A DNA stretch of 64,000 bases from Sphingopyxis sp. DBS4 (GCF_024628865.1 NZ_CP102384.1:321001-385000), one strand, 5' to 3'; positions 1-11,690 are shown, counted from the first letter of the stretch. The notes: generated from the sequence alone by a model not told the origin. Program-made: numbers and translations.

Positions 1-810
1 GCCGACGCGCCAGACGTGGAGGTCGCGAATTCGTGCGTCGCCCGGTCCTTCGACCAGCGCGCGGATTTCGGCTTCGAGTTTCTTGTCGGTCGCGTCGAGC
101 AGCACTGCGGCGGTGTCGCGCATCAGCGACCAGGACCAGATGGCGATGACGATCGCGCCGACGACGCCCATCGCGGGGTCGAGCCACACCCAGCCGAAAT
201 AGCGCCCGCCGAGCAGCGCCGCGATCGCGAGCACCGAGGTCAGCGCGTCGGCGAGGACGTGCAGATAGGCCGAGCGCATGTTGTTATCGGTCTCGTGCCC
301 ATGGTGATGATCATGCGCGTGGTCGTGATGATGGTCGTGCCCATGACCGTGACCATGGCCGAGCAGCAGCGCACTGACGATATTCACGCCGAGGCCGATC
401 ACGGCGATGACCGCCGCCTCGCCGAAGGCGACGGGACTGGGGTCGACGAGGCGGATCGCCGATTCCCACGCGATGCCGATCGCGACGATGCCGAGCACCA
501 GCGCCGAGGCGAAGCCCGCAAGATCGCCGACCTTGCCGGTGCCGAAGCTGTAGCGCCCGCTCGTCGCGTGGCGCCGGGCGTAGCGATAGGCGAGCGCCGC
601 GATTCCGAGCGCGCCCGCGTGGGTCGCCATGTGAAAGCCGTCGGCGAGCAACGCCATCGAGTTGAAGGCAAGCCCCGCGGCGATCTCCGCGACCATCATC
701 ACCGCGGTCAGCAGCACGACCCACAATGTACGGCGCGCATTTTCGTCGTGCCGCTTGCCGAGATAGACATGGCTGTGCGTCAGCGCGTCGATGTCGTCGT
801 CGAGCGACAT
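1..810 (-). CDS. CDF-family divalent metal efflux transporter (DmeF/CzcD-like), 3' end cut by window edge
   Basis: The minus-strand frame opens at an ATG at 810 and stays open to base 1, giving 270 N-terminal residues; the C-terminal part lies outside the window. It has the cation diffusion facilitator layout: several hydrophobic helices, a metal-site helix with ADGFHMATH (D57, H60), a second metal-site helix with HVLADALTS (H184, D188), and a long His-rich cytoplasmic loop at about residues 152-172. Family members export Zn, Co, Ni or Cd from cytosol to periplasm by proton antiport. It starts 10 bp after the RcnR-like repressor gene on the same strand, so the two form an operon, and the repressor's Ni/Co-type ligands make Co or Ni the likeliest substrate. 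The specific metal is inferred. Confidence 0.93.
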   Translation of the reverse strand, partial: MSLDDDIDALTHSHVYLGKRHDENARRTLWVVLLTAVMMVAEIAAGLAFNSMALLADGFHMATHAGALGIAALAYRYARRHATSGRYSFGTGKVGDLAGFASALVLGIVAIGIAWESAIRLVDPSPVAFGEAAVIAVIGLGVNIVSALLLGHGHGHGHDHHHDHAHDHHHGHETDNNMRSAYLHVLADALTSVLAIAALLGGRYFGWVWLDPAMGVVGAIVIAIWSWSLMRDTAAVLLDATDKKLEAEIRALVEGPGDARIRDLHVWRVG

Positions 811-820
811 GCGGCTCCCC

Positions 821-1096
821 CTATTTCGTATAGCGGCGGATCGCCGCGAGCAGGTCTTCGCCGCCCTGCGCGCGCTCGGCGTCCGAGAGGCCGGGCGCGG
901 CGACATGCGATTGCAGATGGTCGGCGACGAGTTCGTCCATCAGGCCGGCGACGGCGCCGCGCACCCCAGCGACCTGATGGAGGATGGCCGCACAGCCTGC
1001 CTCATCGGCGATCGCGCGCTCGATCGCGGCGATCTGCCCGGCGATGCGCCGGGTGCGGGCGAGAAGCTGATCCTTGTTGGCGTGCGTATGCGACAT
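821..1096 (-). CDS. RcnR/DmeR-type metal-sensing repressor (CsoR/RcnR family, DUF156)
   Basis: A 91-residue all-helical protein of the CsoR/RcnR/FrmR family. It carries all four residues of the RcnR nickel/cobalt site at the canonical positions: H3, C35, H60 and H64. It lacks the Cys-His-Cys pattern of copper-sensing CsoR. In this family the metal-free tetramer represses and metal binding releases the DNA. The gene precedes a CDF efflux pump by 10 bp, the classic repressor-pump pair, and a 22-bp palindrome covers its start region. It therefore probably autoregulates the operon in response to Co(II)/Ni(II). The exact metal cannot be fixed from sequence; DmeR, the cobalt/nickel sensor paired with DmeF, is the closest named analogue. 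Confidence 0.9.
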   Translation of the reverse strand: MSHTHANKDQLLARTRRIAGQIAAIERAIADEAGCAAILHQVAGVRGAVAGLMDELVADHLQSHVAAPGLSDAERAQGGEDLLAAIRRYTK

Positions 1097-1116
1097 AGGA
1101 TACCCCCCTATCCTAT
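1095..1116. promoter_or_regulatory. Putative RcnR/DmeR operator
   Basis: A perfect 8-bp inverted repeat, ATAGGATA and TATCCTAT, flanks a run of six C (G6 on the coding strand). RcnR/CsoR-family operators typically have a G-tract flanked by inverted AT-rich repeats. The palindrome includes the first two bases of the repressor's ATG, and its G-tract sits where a ribosome-binding site would be, so bound repressor would cover the translation start region as well as the promoter. Confidence 0.75.
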
Positions 1117-1138
1117 ATAAGCGTAGCGGGGCAAGCGA

Positions 1139-1933
1139 TCAGTGGACGATCGCGGCGTCGTACCAGTCGCCGCGCGGCGATACATCGATCGGCAGGCCGA
1201 AAAGACCGGTCAGCGCGTCGCTGGTGAGCAGGTCGGCTTTGGCGCCGTCGTGCAGCACGCGCCCGCCCTGCAGCATCACGATGCGGCCGATCTCGGGCAA
1301 TATCTCCTCGATATGGTGGGTGACGAGGATCAGCGTCGTGCCGCCGCGCGCGACGCCGCGCAGCATGTCGAGGAAATGGTGCCGCGCCGCGGGGTCGAGC
1401 CCCGCGCACGGCTCGTCGAGCAGCAGCGCGCGCGGCCGGTGCGCGAGCGCGCGGGCGATCAGGACGCGGCGCGCCTCGCCCGTCGACAGGCTCGCCATGC
1501 TGCGCCCGATCAGATGGGTGGCGCCGACCTCTTCGAGCGCGGCGCGCGAGGCGTCGATCATCTCCTGCGTGTAATGCTGATGCGCCCACAGCCCGCGTGA
1601 GGCGAAGAAGCCCGAGACGACGCAGTCGAGCGCCTCCAGCGGCGGCTCGGCATCGAAATCGAGCTGCATCGTCGTCGAGACGATCCCGAGCAGTTTGCGG
1701 AGCTCGAACACATTCCAGCTATCCTGCCCGAAGATGCGGACGTCGGCGCCATAGGCGGGATAAAGCTGGCGCGCGATCAGCTTGACCAGCGTCGACTTCC
1801 CCGACCCGTTGGCGCCGAGGATCGCGGTGCTTTCGCCGTCGGCAATGGTCAGCGTAGGCAGGTCGAGGATGCACGTCTCGTCGGCCATGACGCGAACGTT
1901 GGACAAGGCTAGCAAGGGAGAGTCATCAGTCAT
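1139..1933 (-). CDS. ABC transporter ATP-binding protein without a linked permease
   Basis: A 264-residue single ABC ATPase domain. Walker A is GANGSGKST (residues 40-48), the signature is the slightly degenerate LSTGE (149-153), Walker B is ALLLDE (169-174), and the switch histidine is H206. It has no membrane segments, and no permease or binding-protein gene is adjacent. The overall form resembles ModF/YlmA-like or other stand-alone ABC ATPases, so it could energise a permease encoded elsewhere or act in a non-transport role. The ATG at 1933 is the natural start because the aligned N-terminus (LLALSNVRV) follows directly. The substrate is unknown. Confidence 0.88.
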   Translation of the reverse strand: MTDDSPLLALSNVRVMADETCILDLPTLTIADGESTAILGANGSGKSTLVKLIARQLYPAYGADVRIFGQDSWNVFELRKLLGIVSTTMQLDFDAEPPLEALDCVVSGFFASRGLWAHQHYTQEMIDASRAALEEVGATHLIGRSMASLSTGEARRVLIARALAHRPRALLLDEPCAGLDPAARHHFLDMLRGVARGGTTLILVTHHIEEILPEIGRIVMLQGGRVLHDGAKADLLTSDALTGLFGLPIDVSPRGDWYDAAIVH

Positions 1934-1986
1934 GGGCGCGCGTTGAGCATGACGCGGTATGATAGGGCAAGGGGCATGTGGCGATT

Positions 1987-2249
1987 GGCGACTTTGGGGT
2001 GGGGAGCGGCCCCTTCCTAATTTTCGTCATTCCCGCGAAAGCGGGAACCCAGAGTGGGGTCAGCCGACGCACGCTCGGGGTTCCCGCTTGCGCGGGAATG
2101 ACGAGGATAAGAGATGCTGCGCGCGACTTTCAGACTCTCGTCATCCCGGACTTGATCCGGGATCCATTCGTCCGGCGCCGAGAGAATGGATCCCGGATCA
2201 AGTCCGGGATGACGACGTAAGGTAGGTCCGCTTCCGGTCGAAAGCCGCC
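1987..2249. repeat. Composite palindromic repeat block, copy 1 (upstream of rimP)
   Basis: This block fills most of the 460-bp gap between the ABC ATPase and rimP. It holds two imperfect palindromes in a row: family A at 2024-2104 (arms TCGTCATTCCCGCGAAAGCG and its complement) and family B at 2138-2215 (arms TCGTCATCCCGGACTTGATC and its complement). The left flank (GG-rich, from 1987) and the right flank (TAGGTCCGC...GGTCGAAA) are shared with a second copy just after pnp, so the unit is larger than the two palindromes. I see no gene here. In 2250-2394 I see no confident promoter. Confidence 0.85.
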
Positions 2250-2394
2250 TTTCCATTCTCCCCTTGCCGACTCATGCGTCAAAGCCTATATGCCGCCTAC
2301 TTCTTGACATGGTTAGCCAGTTGGGACGTCGGGGCCGCGGGCCGCGGCGGCTATTTCCGCATGGTTTCCGGTCATCCGATTTTGGGAATTGCAT

Positions 2395-2940
2395 TTGGTC
2401 GATTTCGACGCCCTCAACGCGATCATCGCGCCCGAAGCCGAGGCGCTGGGCCTGGCGCTCGTGCGCGTCGCCTTCTTCGGCGGCGACAGCGATCCGACGC
2501 TGCAGGTGATGGCCGAGCGGCCCGATACGCGCCAGCTCACCATCGACGATTGCGCCGACCTGTCGCGCCGCATCTCCGAACGGCTCGATGCGCTCGAAGA
2601 GGCGGGCAAGGACCCGATCGACGGCGCTTACCGGCTCGAAGTCTCGTCGCCCGGCATCGACCGGCCGCTGACGCGCCGCGCCGACTTCGCCGACTGGGCG
2701 GGGCATGAGGCGAAGATCGCGCTCAAAGAGAAGCGCGACGGGCGCCAGCGCTTCAACGGCGAGCTGGTCGGCGTCGACGGCGACACCGTCACGATTTCGG
2801 ATAAGGAAGGGGTGGAGCATCATCTGCCGTTCGACGCGATCGACACGGCGAAGCTGGTCCTCACCGACAAATTGATTGCCGCAACCGTCCCGCTCTCGAC
2901 CGAGGGCGCCGACGATATGGAAGAAGAAGGACAGGACTGA
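2395..2940 (+). CDS. rimP: Ribosome maturation factor RimP
   Basis: About 180 residues matching RimP, needed for 30S subunit maturation. The hallmark region reads RLEVSSPGIDRPL, followed by a C-terminal SH3-like part ending in an acidic tail (DDMEEEGQD). No ATG is available near the N-terminus. I prefer the TTG at 2395 because GGGA at 2384-2387 gives proper spacing; a second TTG lies in frame at 2389. The stop overlaps the nusA start in TGATG, the usual rimP-nusA coupling. It is first in the rimP-nusA-ylxR-infB-rbfA cluster. Confidence 0.95.
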   Translation: MVDFDALNAIIAPEAEALGLALVRVAFFGGDSDPTLQVMAERPDTRQLTIDDCADLSRRISERLDALEEAGKDPIDGAYRLEVSSPGIDRPLTRRADFADWAGHEAKIALKEKRDGRQRFNGELVGVDGDTVTISDKEGVEHHLPFDAIDTAKLVLTDKLIAATVPLSTEGADDMEEEGQD

Positions 2941-4589
2941 TGGCCACTGCCATTTCCGCCAACAAGGCCGAGCTGCTCGCGATCGCCAACAGCGTCGCCA
3001 GCGAGAAGATGATCGACAAGGGCATCGTCATCGAGGCGATCGAGGAAGCGATCCAGCGCGCCGCGCGCGCGCGCTACGGCGCCGAGAACGACATTCGCGC
3101 CAAGCTCGACCCGCAGACCGGCGACCTTCGCCTGTGGCGCGTCGTCGAGGTGGTCGAGCAGGTCGAGGATTATTTCAAGCAGGTCGACCTCGCCGCCGGC
3201 CAGAAGCTGCAGAAGGACGCCAAGCTCGGCGACTTCATCGTCGATCCGCTGCCCGCGGTCGACCTGGGCCGCATCGACGCTCAGTCGGCGAAGCAGGTCA
3301 TATTCCAGAAGGTCCGCGAAGCCGATCGCGAGCGCCAGTATGAAGAGTTCAAGGATCGCGCGAACGAGATCATCACCGGCGTCGTGAAATCGGTCGAGTT
3401 CGGCCACATCGTCGTCAACCTCGGCCGTGCCGAGGGCGTGATCCGCCGCGACCAGCAGATTCCGCGCGAACTGATGCGCGTCGGCGACCGCGTCCGCGCG
3501 ATCATCCTGTCGGTGCGCCGCGAGAACCGCGGCCCGCAGATTTTCCTGAGCCGCGCACACCCCGAGTTCATGAAGAAATTGTTCGCGCAGGAAGTGCCCG
3601 AAATCTACGACGGGATCATCGAGATCAAGGCCGCCGCCCGCGATCCGGGTTCGCGCGCGAAGATCGGCGTGATCAGCTATGACGGCTCGATCGATCCCGT
3701 CGGCGCCTGCGTCGGCATGAAGGGCAGCCGCGTGCAGGCGGTCGTGCAGGAAATGCAGGGCGAAAAGATCGACATCATCCCCTGGTCGGAAGACACGGCG
3801 ACCTTCGTCGTCAACGCGCTCCAGCCGGCGACGGTGCAGCGCGTCGTCATCGACGAGGATGACGGCCGCATCGAGGTCGTCGTTCCCGACGACCAGCTCA
3901 GCCTCGCCATCGGCCGCCGCGGCCAGAACGTCCGTCTCGCTAGCCAGCTCACCGGCAGCCAGATCGACATCATGACCGAGGCTGACGCGAGCGAAAAGCG
4001 CCAGCGCGAATTCGTCGAACGCTCGACGATGTTCCAGGAAGAGCTCGATGTCGACGAGACGCTCGCGCAGCTCCTCGTCGCCGAAGGCTTCGGCGAGCTT
4101 GAGGAAGTGGCCTATGTGCCGCTCGACGAACTGGCGAGCATCGAGGGCTTCGACGAGGAACTGGCGCAGGAGCTGCAGAGCCGCGCGACCGAAGCGCTCG
4201 AACGCCGCGAGGAAGCCGCTCGGCAGGAACGCCGCGGCCTCGGCGTCGAGGACGATCTCGCCGACATCCCGCACCTGACCGAGGCGATGCTCGTCACGCT
4301 CGGCAAGGCGGGGATCAAGACGCTCGACGACCTCGCCGACCTCGCGACCGACGAACTGATCGCCAAGAAGCGGCAGGACAATCGCCGCGGTCCGTCGCGC
4401 GAACGCAGCGAGCGCGCCGAGGACAAGGGCGGCGTGCTCGGCGAATATGGCCTCAGCGAAGAGCAGGGCAACGAGATCATCATGGCGGCGCGCGCGCACT
4501 GGTTCGATGACGAACCCGAAGCGGCTGCGCCTGCCGAAGCGGTAGAGCCGCAAAACGGGGAGGCCGCCGATGCGGACCCCGCGCAATGA
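2940..4589 (+). CDS. nusA: Transcription termination/antitermination factor NusA
   Basis: 549 residues with the standard order: an N-terminal RNA-polymerase-binding domain, an S1 domain (about 137-200, beginning [18 protein letters not shown]), two KH domains (through about 345, including [15 protein letters not shown]), then two C-terminal helix-hairpin-helix-like repeats and an acidic Ala/Glu-rich tail. NusA binds RNA polymerase and nascent RNA and controls pausing, termination and antitermination. The ATG overlaps the rimP stop. The gene's 3' end overlaps the next gene by 20 bp, consistent with translational coupling. Confidence 0.98.
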   Translation: MATAISANKAELLAIANSVASEKMIDKGIVIEAIEEAIQRAARARYGAENDIRAKLDPQTGDLRLWRVVEVVEQVEDYFKQVDLAAGQKLQKDAKLGDFIVDPLPAVDLGRIDAQSAKQVIFQKVREADRERQYEEFKDRANEIITGVVKSVEFGHIVVNLGRAEGVIRRDQQIPRELMRVGDRVRAIILSVRRENRGPQIFLSRAHPEFMKKLFAQEVPEIYDGIIEIKAAARDPGSRAKIGVISYDGSIDPVGACVGMKGSRVQAVVQEMQGEKIDIIPWSEDTATFVVNALQPATVQRVVIDEDDGRIEVVVPDDQLSLAIGRRGQNVRLASQLTGSQIDIMTEADASEKRQREFVERSTMFQEELDVDETLAQLLVAEGFGELEEVAYVPLDELASIEGFDEELAQELQSRATEALERREEAARQERRGLGVEDDLADIPHLTEAMLVTLGKAGIKTLDDLADLATDELIAKKRQDNRRGPSRERSERAEDKGGVLGEYGLSEEQGNEIIMAARAHWFDDEPEAAAPAEAVEPQNGEAADADPAQ

Positions 4590-5340
4590 TCAGCTGACCG
4601 AAACCGACCGCGCAAAGGGGCGCGGCCAGCATGTGCCCGAGCGGCGCTGCGTCGTAACCGGTGAGGTTTCGCCGGCGGAGCAGCTCGTGCGTCTGGCGCT
4701 GGGCCCCGACGGCACGATCGCGCCCGACGTTCATGGCAAGGCGCCGGGGCGCGGTGCCTGGATCGGGGTCAATCGCGCCGCGCTGGAGGCCGCCCGCGCG
4801 AAGGGCAAGCTGAAGGGCGGCCTCGCGCGCGCGCTTCACGAGAGCCATATCGTCATTCCCGACGATCTCGGCGAACGGATCGAGGCGCAGTTGATGCGCG
4901 CGACGCTCGACCGGCTCGGCCTCGAATCGCGCTCGGGGACGCTGATTTCGGGAAGCGACAAGATCGAGCAGGCGGCGCGGCGCGGACAGGTGCGCCTGCT
5001 GCTTCATGCCAACGACGCGGGCGAGGACGGGCGCAAGAAATTGGCGCAGGCGTGGCGCGTCGGCGAGGAGGACGAAGGCTCGGGCCGCGAAGGCCTGATC
5101 TTGCCAGTGGACCGGCAGTCCCTATCTATGGCATTGGGGCGTGAAAATGCGGTGCATCTGGCGATCGTGGACGCGCGTGCCGCGGACCGGGTGCTGGCGC
5201 ATTTGACCCGCTGGCAGTTTTTCACCGGATGGAGTAGGGACGCGGCCGACCGCGTTTCGACTAACGACTCCCGCTCTGCGGGTAAGGAGACGGCGTCCAC
5301 GGATTCCGACACGGATTCCGCGACTTCGGACGCGTATTGA
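4570..5340 (+). CDS. YlxR/DUF448 RNA-binding protein with C-terminal L7Ae-like domain
   Basis: 256 residues. The N-terminal part is the YlxR (DUF448) fold, with ERRCVVTGE and the RNA-binding loop GKAPGRGAWIGV. The second part (about 110-215) looks like the L7Ae/L30e-type domain often fused to YlxR in alphaproteobacteria. The C-terminus is a Ser/Thr/Asp-rich tail (DSDTDSATSD). The YlxR homologue RnpM modulates RNase P, but the function of this fusion is not established. It overlaps nusA and lies 17 bp before infB, its conserved position. Confidence 0.92.
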   Translation: MRTPRNDQLTETDRAKGRGQHVPERRCVVTGEVSPAEQLVRLALGPDGTIAPDVHGKAPGRGAWIGVNRAALEAARAKGKLKGGLARALHESHIVIPDDLGERIEAQLMRATLDRLGLESRSGTLISGSDKIEQAARRGQVRLLLHANDAGEDGRKKLAQAWRVGEEDEGSGREGLILPVDRQSLSMALGRENAVHLAIVDARAADRVLAHLTRWQFFTGWSRDAADRVSTNDSRSAGKETASTDSDTDSATSDAY

Positions 5341-5357
5341 AGGAATAAGACGTTTCG

Positions 5358-7889
<2,532 letters not shown>

Positions 7890-7904
7890 CGGGGGAGCCG
7901 GAGC

Positions 7905-8324
7905 ATGGCTGAGAGTTTTTTCAGCCGGTTTCCGGCCCCACCCTGTGCCCAACTGCTCGGGTGGGAGTTGATCGCCGAATATCCCGGCGAGGGCCGGATC
8001 GAGATCGCCTTTCACCCGACCGCCGAGATGCTCAATCCGCGCGGAACGGTACAGGGCGGCTTCGTCGCGGCGATGCTCGACGACACCATGGGACCGGCGC
8101 TGGTCAGCATGACCGGCGGCGCCGAGGTTCCGGCGTCGATCGACCTCAACGTCAGCTTCCTGAAACCGGTGATGCCTGGCCGGGTGATCGGCAAGGGGCG
8201 CGTCGTCGGCCGCGGGCGTTCGGTGGCCTTTCTGGAGGCCGAGCTCTTCGACGAGCAGGGCGAGCTTCTTGCGCGCGCGACATCGAGCGCGCGCATCATG
8301 GAATTGAACCGAAATGCGTCATAA
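7905..8324 (+). CDS. PaaI-type hotdog-fold acyl-CoA thioesterase
   Basis: 139 residues with the hotdog thioesterase signature [19 protein letters not shown] and the matching C-terminal strands ([32 protein letters not shown]). PaaI-like enzymes hydrolyse acyl-CoA thioesters, often of aromatic or medium-chain acids; the substrate here is unknown. It lies 15 bp after infB and overlaps rbfA by 11 bp, so it is embedded in the translation operon although its chemistry is unrelated. Confidence 0.9.
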   Translation: MAESFFSRFPAPPCAQLLGWELIAEYPGEGRIEIAFHPTAEMLNPRGTVQGGFVAAMLDDTMGPALVSMTGGAEVPASIDLNVSFLKPVMPGRVIGKGRVVGRGRSVAFLEAELFDEQGELLARATSSARIMELNRNAS

Positions 8325-8715
8325 CGAAACCCCGTCCGGCCCATCGGTTCGCGTCCTGCGCGTCGGCGAGCAGGTGCGCCATGTGCTGAGCGAAATCCTC
8401 GCGCGCGGCGACGTGCACGACGATGTGCTCACTAACCATCCGGTCAGCGTGACCGAGGTGCGCATGTCGCCAGACCTGCGCCACGCGACGGTCTTCGTGA
8501 AGCCCCTGCTCGGCCGCGATGAGGAAGCGGTGATCAAGGCGTTGCGCACCAACACCGCCTACCTCCAGCGCGAGGTCGCGCACCGCATCCGCATGAAATA
8601 TGCCGCGAAGCTGAAATTCCTGCCCGACGAAAGCTTCGACGAGGCGAGCCATATCGACGCATTGCTGCGCGACCCGAAGGTGATGCGGGATTTGGAGAGC
8701 GGTGAAGAGAGTTGA
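8314..8715 (+). CDS. rbfA: 30S ribosome-binding factor RbfA
   Basis: 133 residues. The N-terminus has the RbfA pattern [14 protein letters not shown], and the body carries the KH-like core ([22 protein letters not shown]) and the late motif [22 protein letters not shown]. RbfA acts in 16S rRNA 5'-end maturation and cold adaptation. It overlaps the upstream thioesterase gene by 11 bp. In most alphaproteobacteria truB follows directly; here truB is 5.7 kb away. Confidence 0.97.
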   Translation: MRHNETPSGPSVRVLRVGEQVRHVLSEILARGDVHDDVLTNHPVSVTEVRMSPDLRHATVFVKPLLGRDEEAVIKALRTNTAYLQREVAHRIRMKYAAKLKFLPDESFDEASHIDALLRDPKVMRDLESGEES

Positions 8716-9463
8716 TTATCTCGCGGTCGTAATGGCGACGCTGGTAGCGATTGGCGCCACCTTGGGCCTTTCGGCGTCCGACGACGGGAACGCGACGGCG
8801 CCTCATGTCGTGCCGGACGGCCACTGCGAGCATAGCGGCATCAATTCCGATGGCGGGATTCAGTTTCTTGCCAATTGCCCGCAATCGTCCTTGTCACCTG
8901 ACGGTCGCTGGAAACTTATACAGACCTCGCCTATCGGCGCTGAAGAAGTTTATGATGTTGTCATCGAGACGCCGGACGGCAAGCTCGTCGGGCATGTGCC
9001 CGATCTCAACGATCATATGCCGTTCGCTCTCTATTGGTCGCCGCGTAGCGACTGGTTCATGATTAACCATTACCGGGGTTCGGGCTTGCAGCGTCCGCGC
9101 GTCTTTCAGATAACCGGCGACCGGGTCATCGAATATGCGGACTTTCTGAGAACGGGCGAGGACAAGGCCCGCGAGATTTCCCCCTGCCTGCCATCAGATG
9201 ACAAAGCAGACTGGATGACGGGAGATGGTCTCAAATGGTCAAGAGACGGTAGCAAGCTCGCTTGGGCGTTTCGAACGCGGATCGATATGTGTGTCTTTGA
9301 AGATCCTGCGTTTTCGGGGCCCATTCCGCCCGACAAGCAGGGGCGATCGTTTTTGATGATTTCCGATGTGGCGACGGGTAAGATTGTGGACGGTTCGGTC
9401 CGTCTGTTGCCTGACGATGAAAAATGGAGATTCCCGACCGATGGCCCTTATCGGGGCTTCTGA
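8702..9463 (+). CDS. Hypothetical exported protein, base composition unlike neighbours
   Basis: 253 residues from a GTG at 8702, which overlaps rbfA by 14 bp; an in-frame ATG at 8732 is an alternative start. The N-terminus has a hydrophobic stretch ([20 protein letters not shown]) that could be a signal peptide or anchor. Repeated fragments such as [22 protein letters not shown] and [14 protein letters not shown] resemble WD40/TolB-like beta-propeller strands, so a small periplasmic propeller is plausible. By eye the GC content is clearly lower (about 55% in the middle of the gene) than that of adjacent genes. I do not recognise a function; recent acquisition is possible. Confidence 0.75.
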   Translation: MKRVDYLAVVMATLVAIGATLGLSASDDGNATAPHVVPDGHCEHSGINSDGGIQFLANCPQSSLSPDGRWKLIQTSPIGAEEVYDVVIETPDGKLVGHVPDLNDHMPFALYWSPRSDWFMINHYRGSGLQRPRVFQITGDRVIEYADFLRTGEDKAREISPCLPSDDKADWMTGDGLKWSRDGSKLAWAFRTRIDMCVFEDPAFSGPIPPDKQGRSFLMISDVATGKIVDGSVRLLPDDEKWRFPTDGPYRGF

Positions 9464-9474
9464 AGCACCTCTGC

Positions 9475-10896
9475 CTACTTCCCCTTCTTGATCCCCGACG
9501 CTTGCTCCAGCTCCACCAGCGCTTCCTCCAGATAGTCGATCATTCGCTGCGCATGGGGGACGCTGCGGCGGCATGCGGTGATGCCGAAGTCGATGTTCTT
9601 GAAATTCGACACCTGCGTGATGTTCATCGCCATGCCGTCGACCGGGATGCTCGCGGGATACATGCCGTCGAGCCGCGCGCCGTTCCAGTACATCTGCTCG
9701 CGCGGGCCAGGCACGTTCGAGATCGTCGCCGAATAGGCGGGGAATTTGTCGGCGGTGCGGGTGAGTGCGGTCAGCATCATCGGGAAGCTGGTGATCGCGG
9801 TATAGAGCTGGATCTGCGACGCGGTCATCGCGCGGAGCTGTGCCTTCGCCGAGTTCATCGATTCCTGGATCGCCGCCATCCGCTCGGCGGGGTCGTCGAT
9901 GTGGGTTGCGAGATTGGCGGTGACCGAGGCGACCGAATTGCCCGAATCGATGTCGTCCTTGGGGCGGATCGACACCGGCGCCATCGCCTTCAGCGGCTTG
10001 TCGGGCAGTTCGTTGAGCGATTGCAGATATTTGCGCATCGCCCCCGCGCACATGCCGAGCACCGCATCGTTGATCGTCCCGTCATAGGCCTTGCCCAGCG
10101 CGCGGACGCGCTCGAGCGACCAGCTTTGCGCGACGAAGCGGCGCGCGCCGGTGATGTTGCGGTTGAAGCTGGTGCGCGGCACTCCGGCGAAGGGGGTGAC
10201 CAGCCCGTCGCCGCCTATCCCGAACATCGCCGCGAGATACTGGTTGAGCGCCTTCGTCACCCCGACGCTGTTGCCCCATTGCTCCTTCAGGAAATCGCCG
10301 ATCGCCTTGATGTCGGTGAGATTCGGGAGCGACGGCTTCTTCGGGGTCGGGAACTTGCGCTTGTACGCCTCATAGGCTTCGACCGACAGCGGCGAACAGG
10401 CGCGCCGTTCCTTGGGATCGGGCGTCAGCATCGAATTGTAGAAATGGATGCTCGCCGCGCCGTCCATCAGCGCGTGGTGGACCTTCTTGAAGGTCGCGAT
10501 CTGCCGGTTCGGCAGACCCGAGATCAAGGTGATTTCCCAAAGGGGCCGGGTGCGGTCGAGCAGCCCCGAATGGAGCCGCGAGGCGAGTTCGAACATCTCG
10601 CGATAGCGCCCCGGCTTCGGCAGCGCGGCGGCGCGGACGTGGTAATGCATGTCGATGTCGCGATCGGGCTCGAGCCGGATCGGGCCGTACTGGCCGAGCG
10701 GGGTGAGCTTCAGCACCTCGCTGAATGGTCGCCTCAGGCCTTCCGGTTGCCGGAGCAGGGCAAGTTGTTCGTTCAGCCATTCGGTTTCGTCGACATCGTC
10801 GGGCAGCGTGTAGAGGTTGATACCGCCGATATGCATCGGCATCTCGCGGCTCTCGCCCCAGAGGAACATCGCATCGCTCACCGGCATCAGCCGCAT
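9475..10896 (-). CDS. WS/DGAT-type O-acyltransferase (wax ester synthase/diacylglycerol acyltransferase)
   Basis: 473 residues. The catalytic motif HHxxxDG is present as HHALMDG (H140, H141, D145, G146). The C-terminal half carries the WS/DGAT features NDAVLGMCAGAMRKYL and SNVPGP. These enzymes transfer acyl-CoA chains to alcohols or diacylglycerol to make storage wax esters or triacylglycerol. It is the last gene on the minus strand of the NO-responsive cluster, about 75 bp after the cupin gene, so co-transcription is possible but not shown. It converges on the hypothetical gene ending at 9463. Confidence 0.92.
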   Translation of the reverse strand: MRLMPVSDAMFLWGESREMPMHIGGINLYTLPDDVDETEWLNEQLALLRQPEGLRRPFSEVLKLTPLGQYGPIRLEPDRDIDMHYHVRAAALPKPGRYREMFELASRLHSGLLDRTRPLWEITLISGLPNRQIATFKKVHHALMDGAASIHFYNSMLTPDPKERRACSPLSVEAYEAYKRKFPTPKKPSLPNLTDIKAIGDFLKEQWGNSVGVTKALNQYLAAMFGIGGDGLVTPFAGVPRTSFNRNITGARRFVAQSWSLERVRALGKAYDGTINDAVLGMCAGAMRKYLQSLNELPDKPLKAMAPVSIRPKDDIDSGNSVASVTANLATHIDDPAERMAAIQESMNSAKAQLRAMTASQIQLYTAITSFPMMLTALTRTADKFPAYSATISNVPGPREQMYWNGARLDGMYPASIPVDGMAMNITQVSNFKNIDFGITACRRSVPHAQRMIDYLEEALVELEQASGIKKGK

Positions 10897-10970
10897 CCGC
10901 CGCTCTCCCCACTTATGTTGCGACCTTTGTTGCGCAGCATGACAGCGGCGGCGAGCGTGTCAAGCGATGG

Positions 10971-11273
10971 TCAGGGCGTGCAGAAGGCAATCTCGATCGT
11001 TACCGATCCCTGTCGCTCCAGATGATGCGGAACTTGCGGCGGAATCAGCATCGTGTCGCCCGATTTCAGCAGGCGTGTGCCGCCTTGATCGTCGTCCCAA
11101 TGAAAGTGGATCGATCCGGCGAGGACCGATAGCAGACCCCAGGCGCCGTCCTTGAGATCGTGCCGGCGCAGCAACCCGGCGGGAATCGCGTCGGCGCCGA
11201 ACGGACCGATCCGCCGGTAAGCGCGGGCGCCGGAGGGAAGCGGCGGCCCGCGCTCGGCGATCGGCATGGTCAT
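10971..11273 (-). CDS. YeaR-like DUF1971 small cupin protein
   Basis: 100 residues forming a single small cupin/TehB-like domain (GLLRRHDLKDGAWGLLSVLAGSI..., LIPPQVPHHLE). This is DUF1971, the family of E. coli YeaR, whose gene is induced by nitrate/NO under NsrR control. It begins 3 bp after the stop of the membrane-protein gene, in the same operon as a truncated globin that is divergent from nsrR. The biochemical role of DUF1971 proteins is not well settled. The alternative tellurite-resistance annotation rests only on a domain resemblance. Confidence 0.82.
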   Translation of the reverse strand: MTMPIAERGPPLPSGARAYRRIGPFGADAIPAGLLRRHDLKDGAWGLLSVLAGSIHFHWDDDQGGTRLLKSGDTMLIPPQVPHHLERQGSVTIEIAFCTP

Positions 11274-11276
11274 GGT

Positions 11277-11690
11277 CTAGAAACCCGCCGTCGCCCGAAC
11301 GATGACGAAGGTGACGCCGAGGAAAGCGAAGCCCGCTGGCACCGCAAGTATCTGCGCCGCGACGGTGTGGCGGTCCATCGGTCCGGTCCAGGTGTCGAGC
11401 ACGCCGTCCGTCCGGTCGAGCGGCGAATCATGCTCGCGGCCCTTCTGGGTGTTGAGCAGCTTCGCGGTGCCGAAGAACATCAGCATATAGAGGCCCGAGA
11501 TGACGAGCATCATCACCGTCGCCGCGTCGCGCCCGGTGGCGATGAAGATGCCGAGGAAGAAGACCGCATAGCAGGCGAACATCGCGTGCCAGATCGATCG
11601 CGGCAGTTGAAAGCCCGCCTGGACCCCGCTCGTTTCATAGGGATCGTTCGAGCGATAGGGCGGCGGCGGAACGGCAGGCAGGTCAGACAT
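11277..11690 (-). CDS. Small membrane protein of the NO-responsive cluster, function unknown
   Basis: 137 residues from the ATG at 11690, which overlaps the globin stop by 8 bp; a longer reading from 11714 would overlap further and adds only MRRKWSCP. After a Pro-rich N-terminus (PAVPPPPYRSNDPY) there are three hydrophobic helices, near residues 38-55, 60-78 and 115-133, separated by a polar loop. I do not recognise the family. Its place between a truncated globin and a YeaR-like protein suggests a role in nitrosative or low-oxygen stress, by context only. Confidence 0.85.
   Translation of the reverse strand: MSDLPAVPPPPYRSNDPYETSGVQAGFQLPRSIWHAMFACYAVFFLGIFIATGRDAATVMMLVISGLYMLMFFGTAKLLNTQKGREHDSPLDRTDGVLDTWTGPMDRHTVAAQILAVPAGFAFLGVTFVIVRATAGF

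Noticed and set aside
1987..2249. CRISPR array
   Set aside because: Palindromes are long, few and not regularly spaced direct repeats with unique spacers.
2304..2309. TTGACA as a -35 box for rimP
   Set aside because: No acceptable -10 sequence at 16-18 bp spacing.
2820..4586. Long open frame antisense to nusA
   Set aside because: Frame opposite a clear gene in high-GC DNA; low-complexity composition and no recognisable domain.
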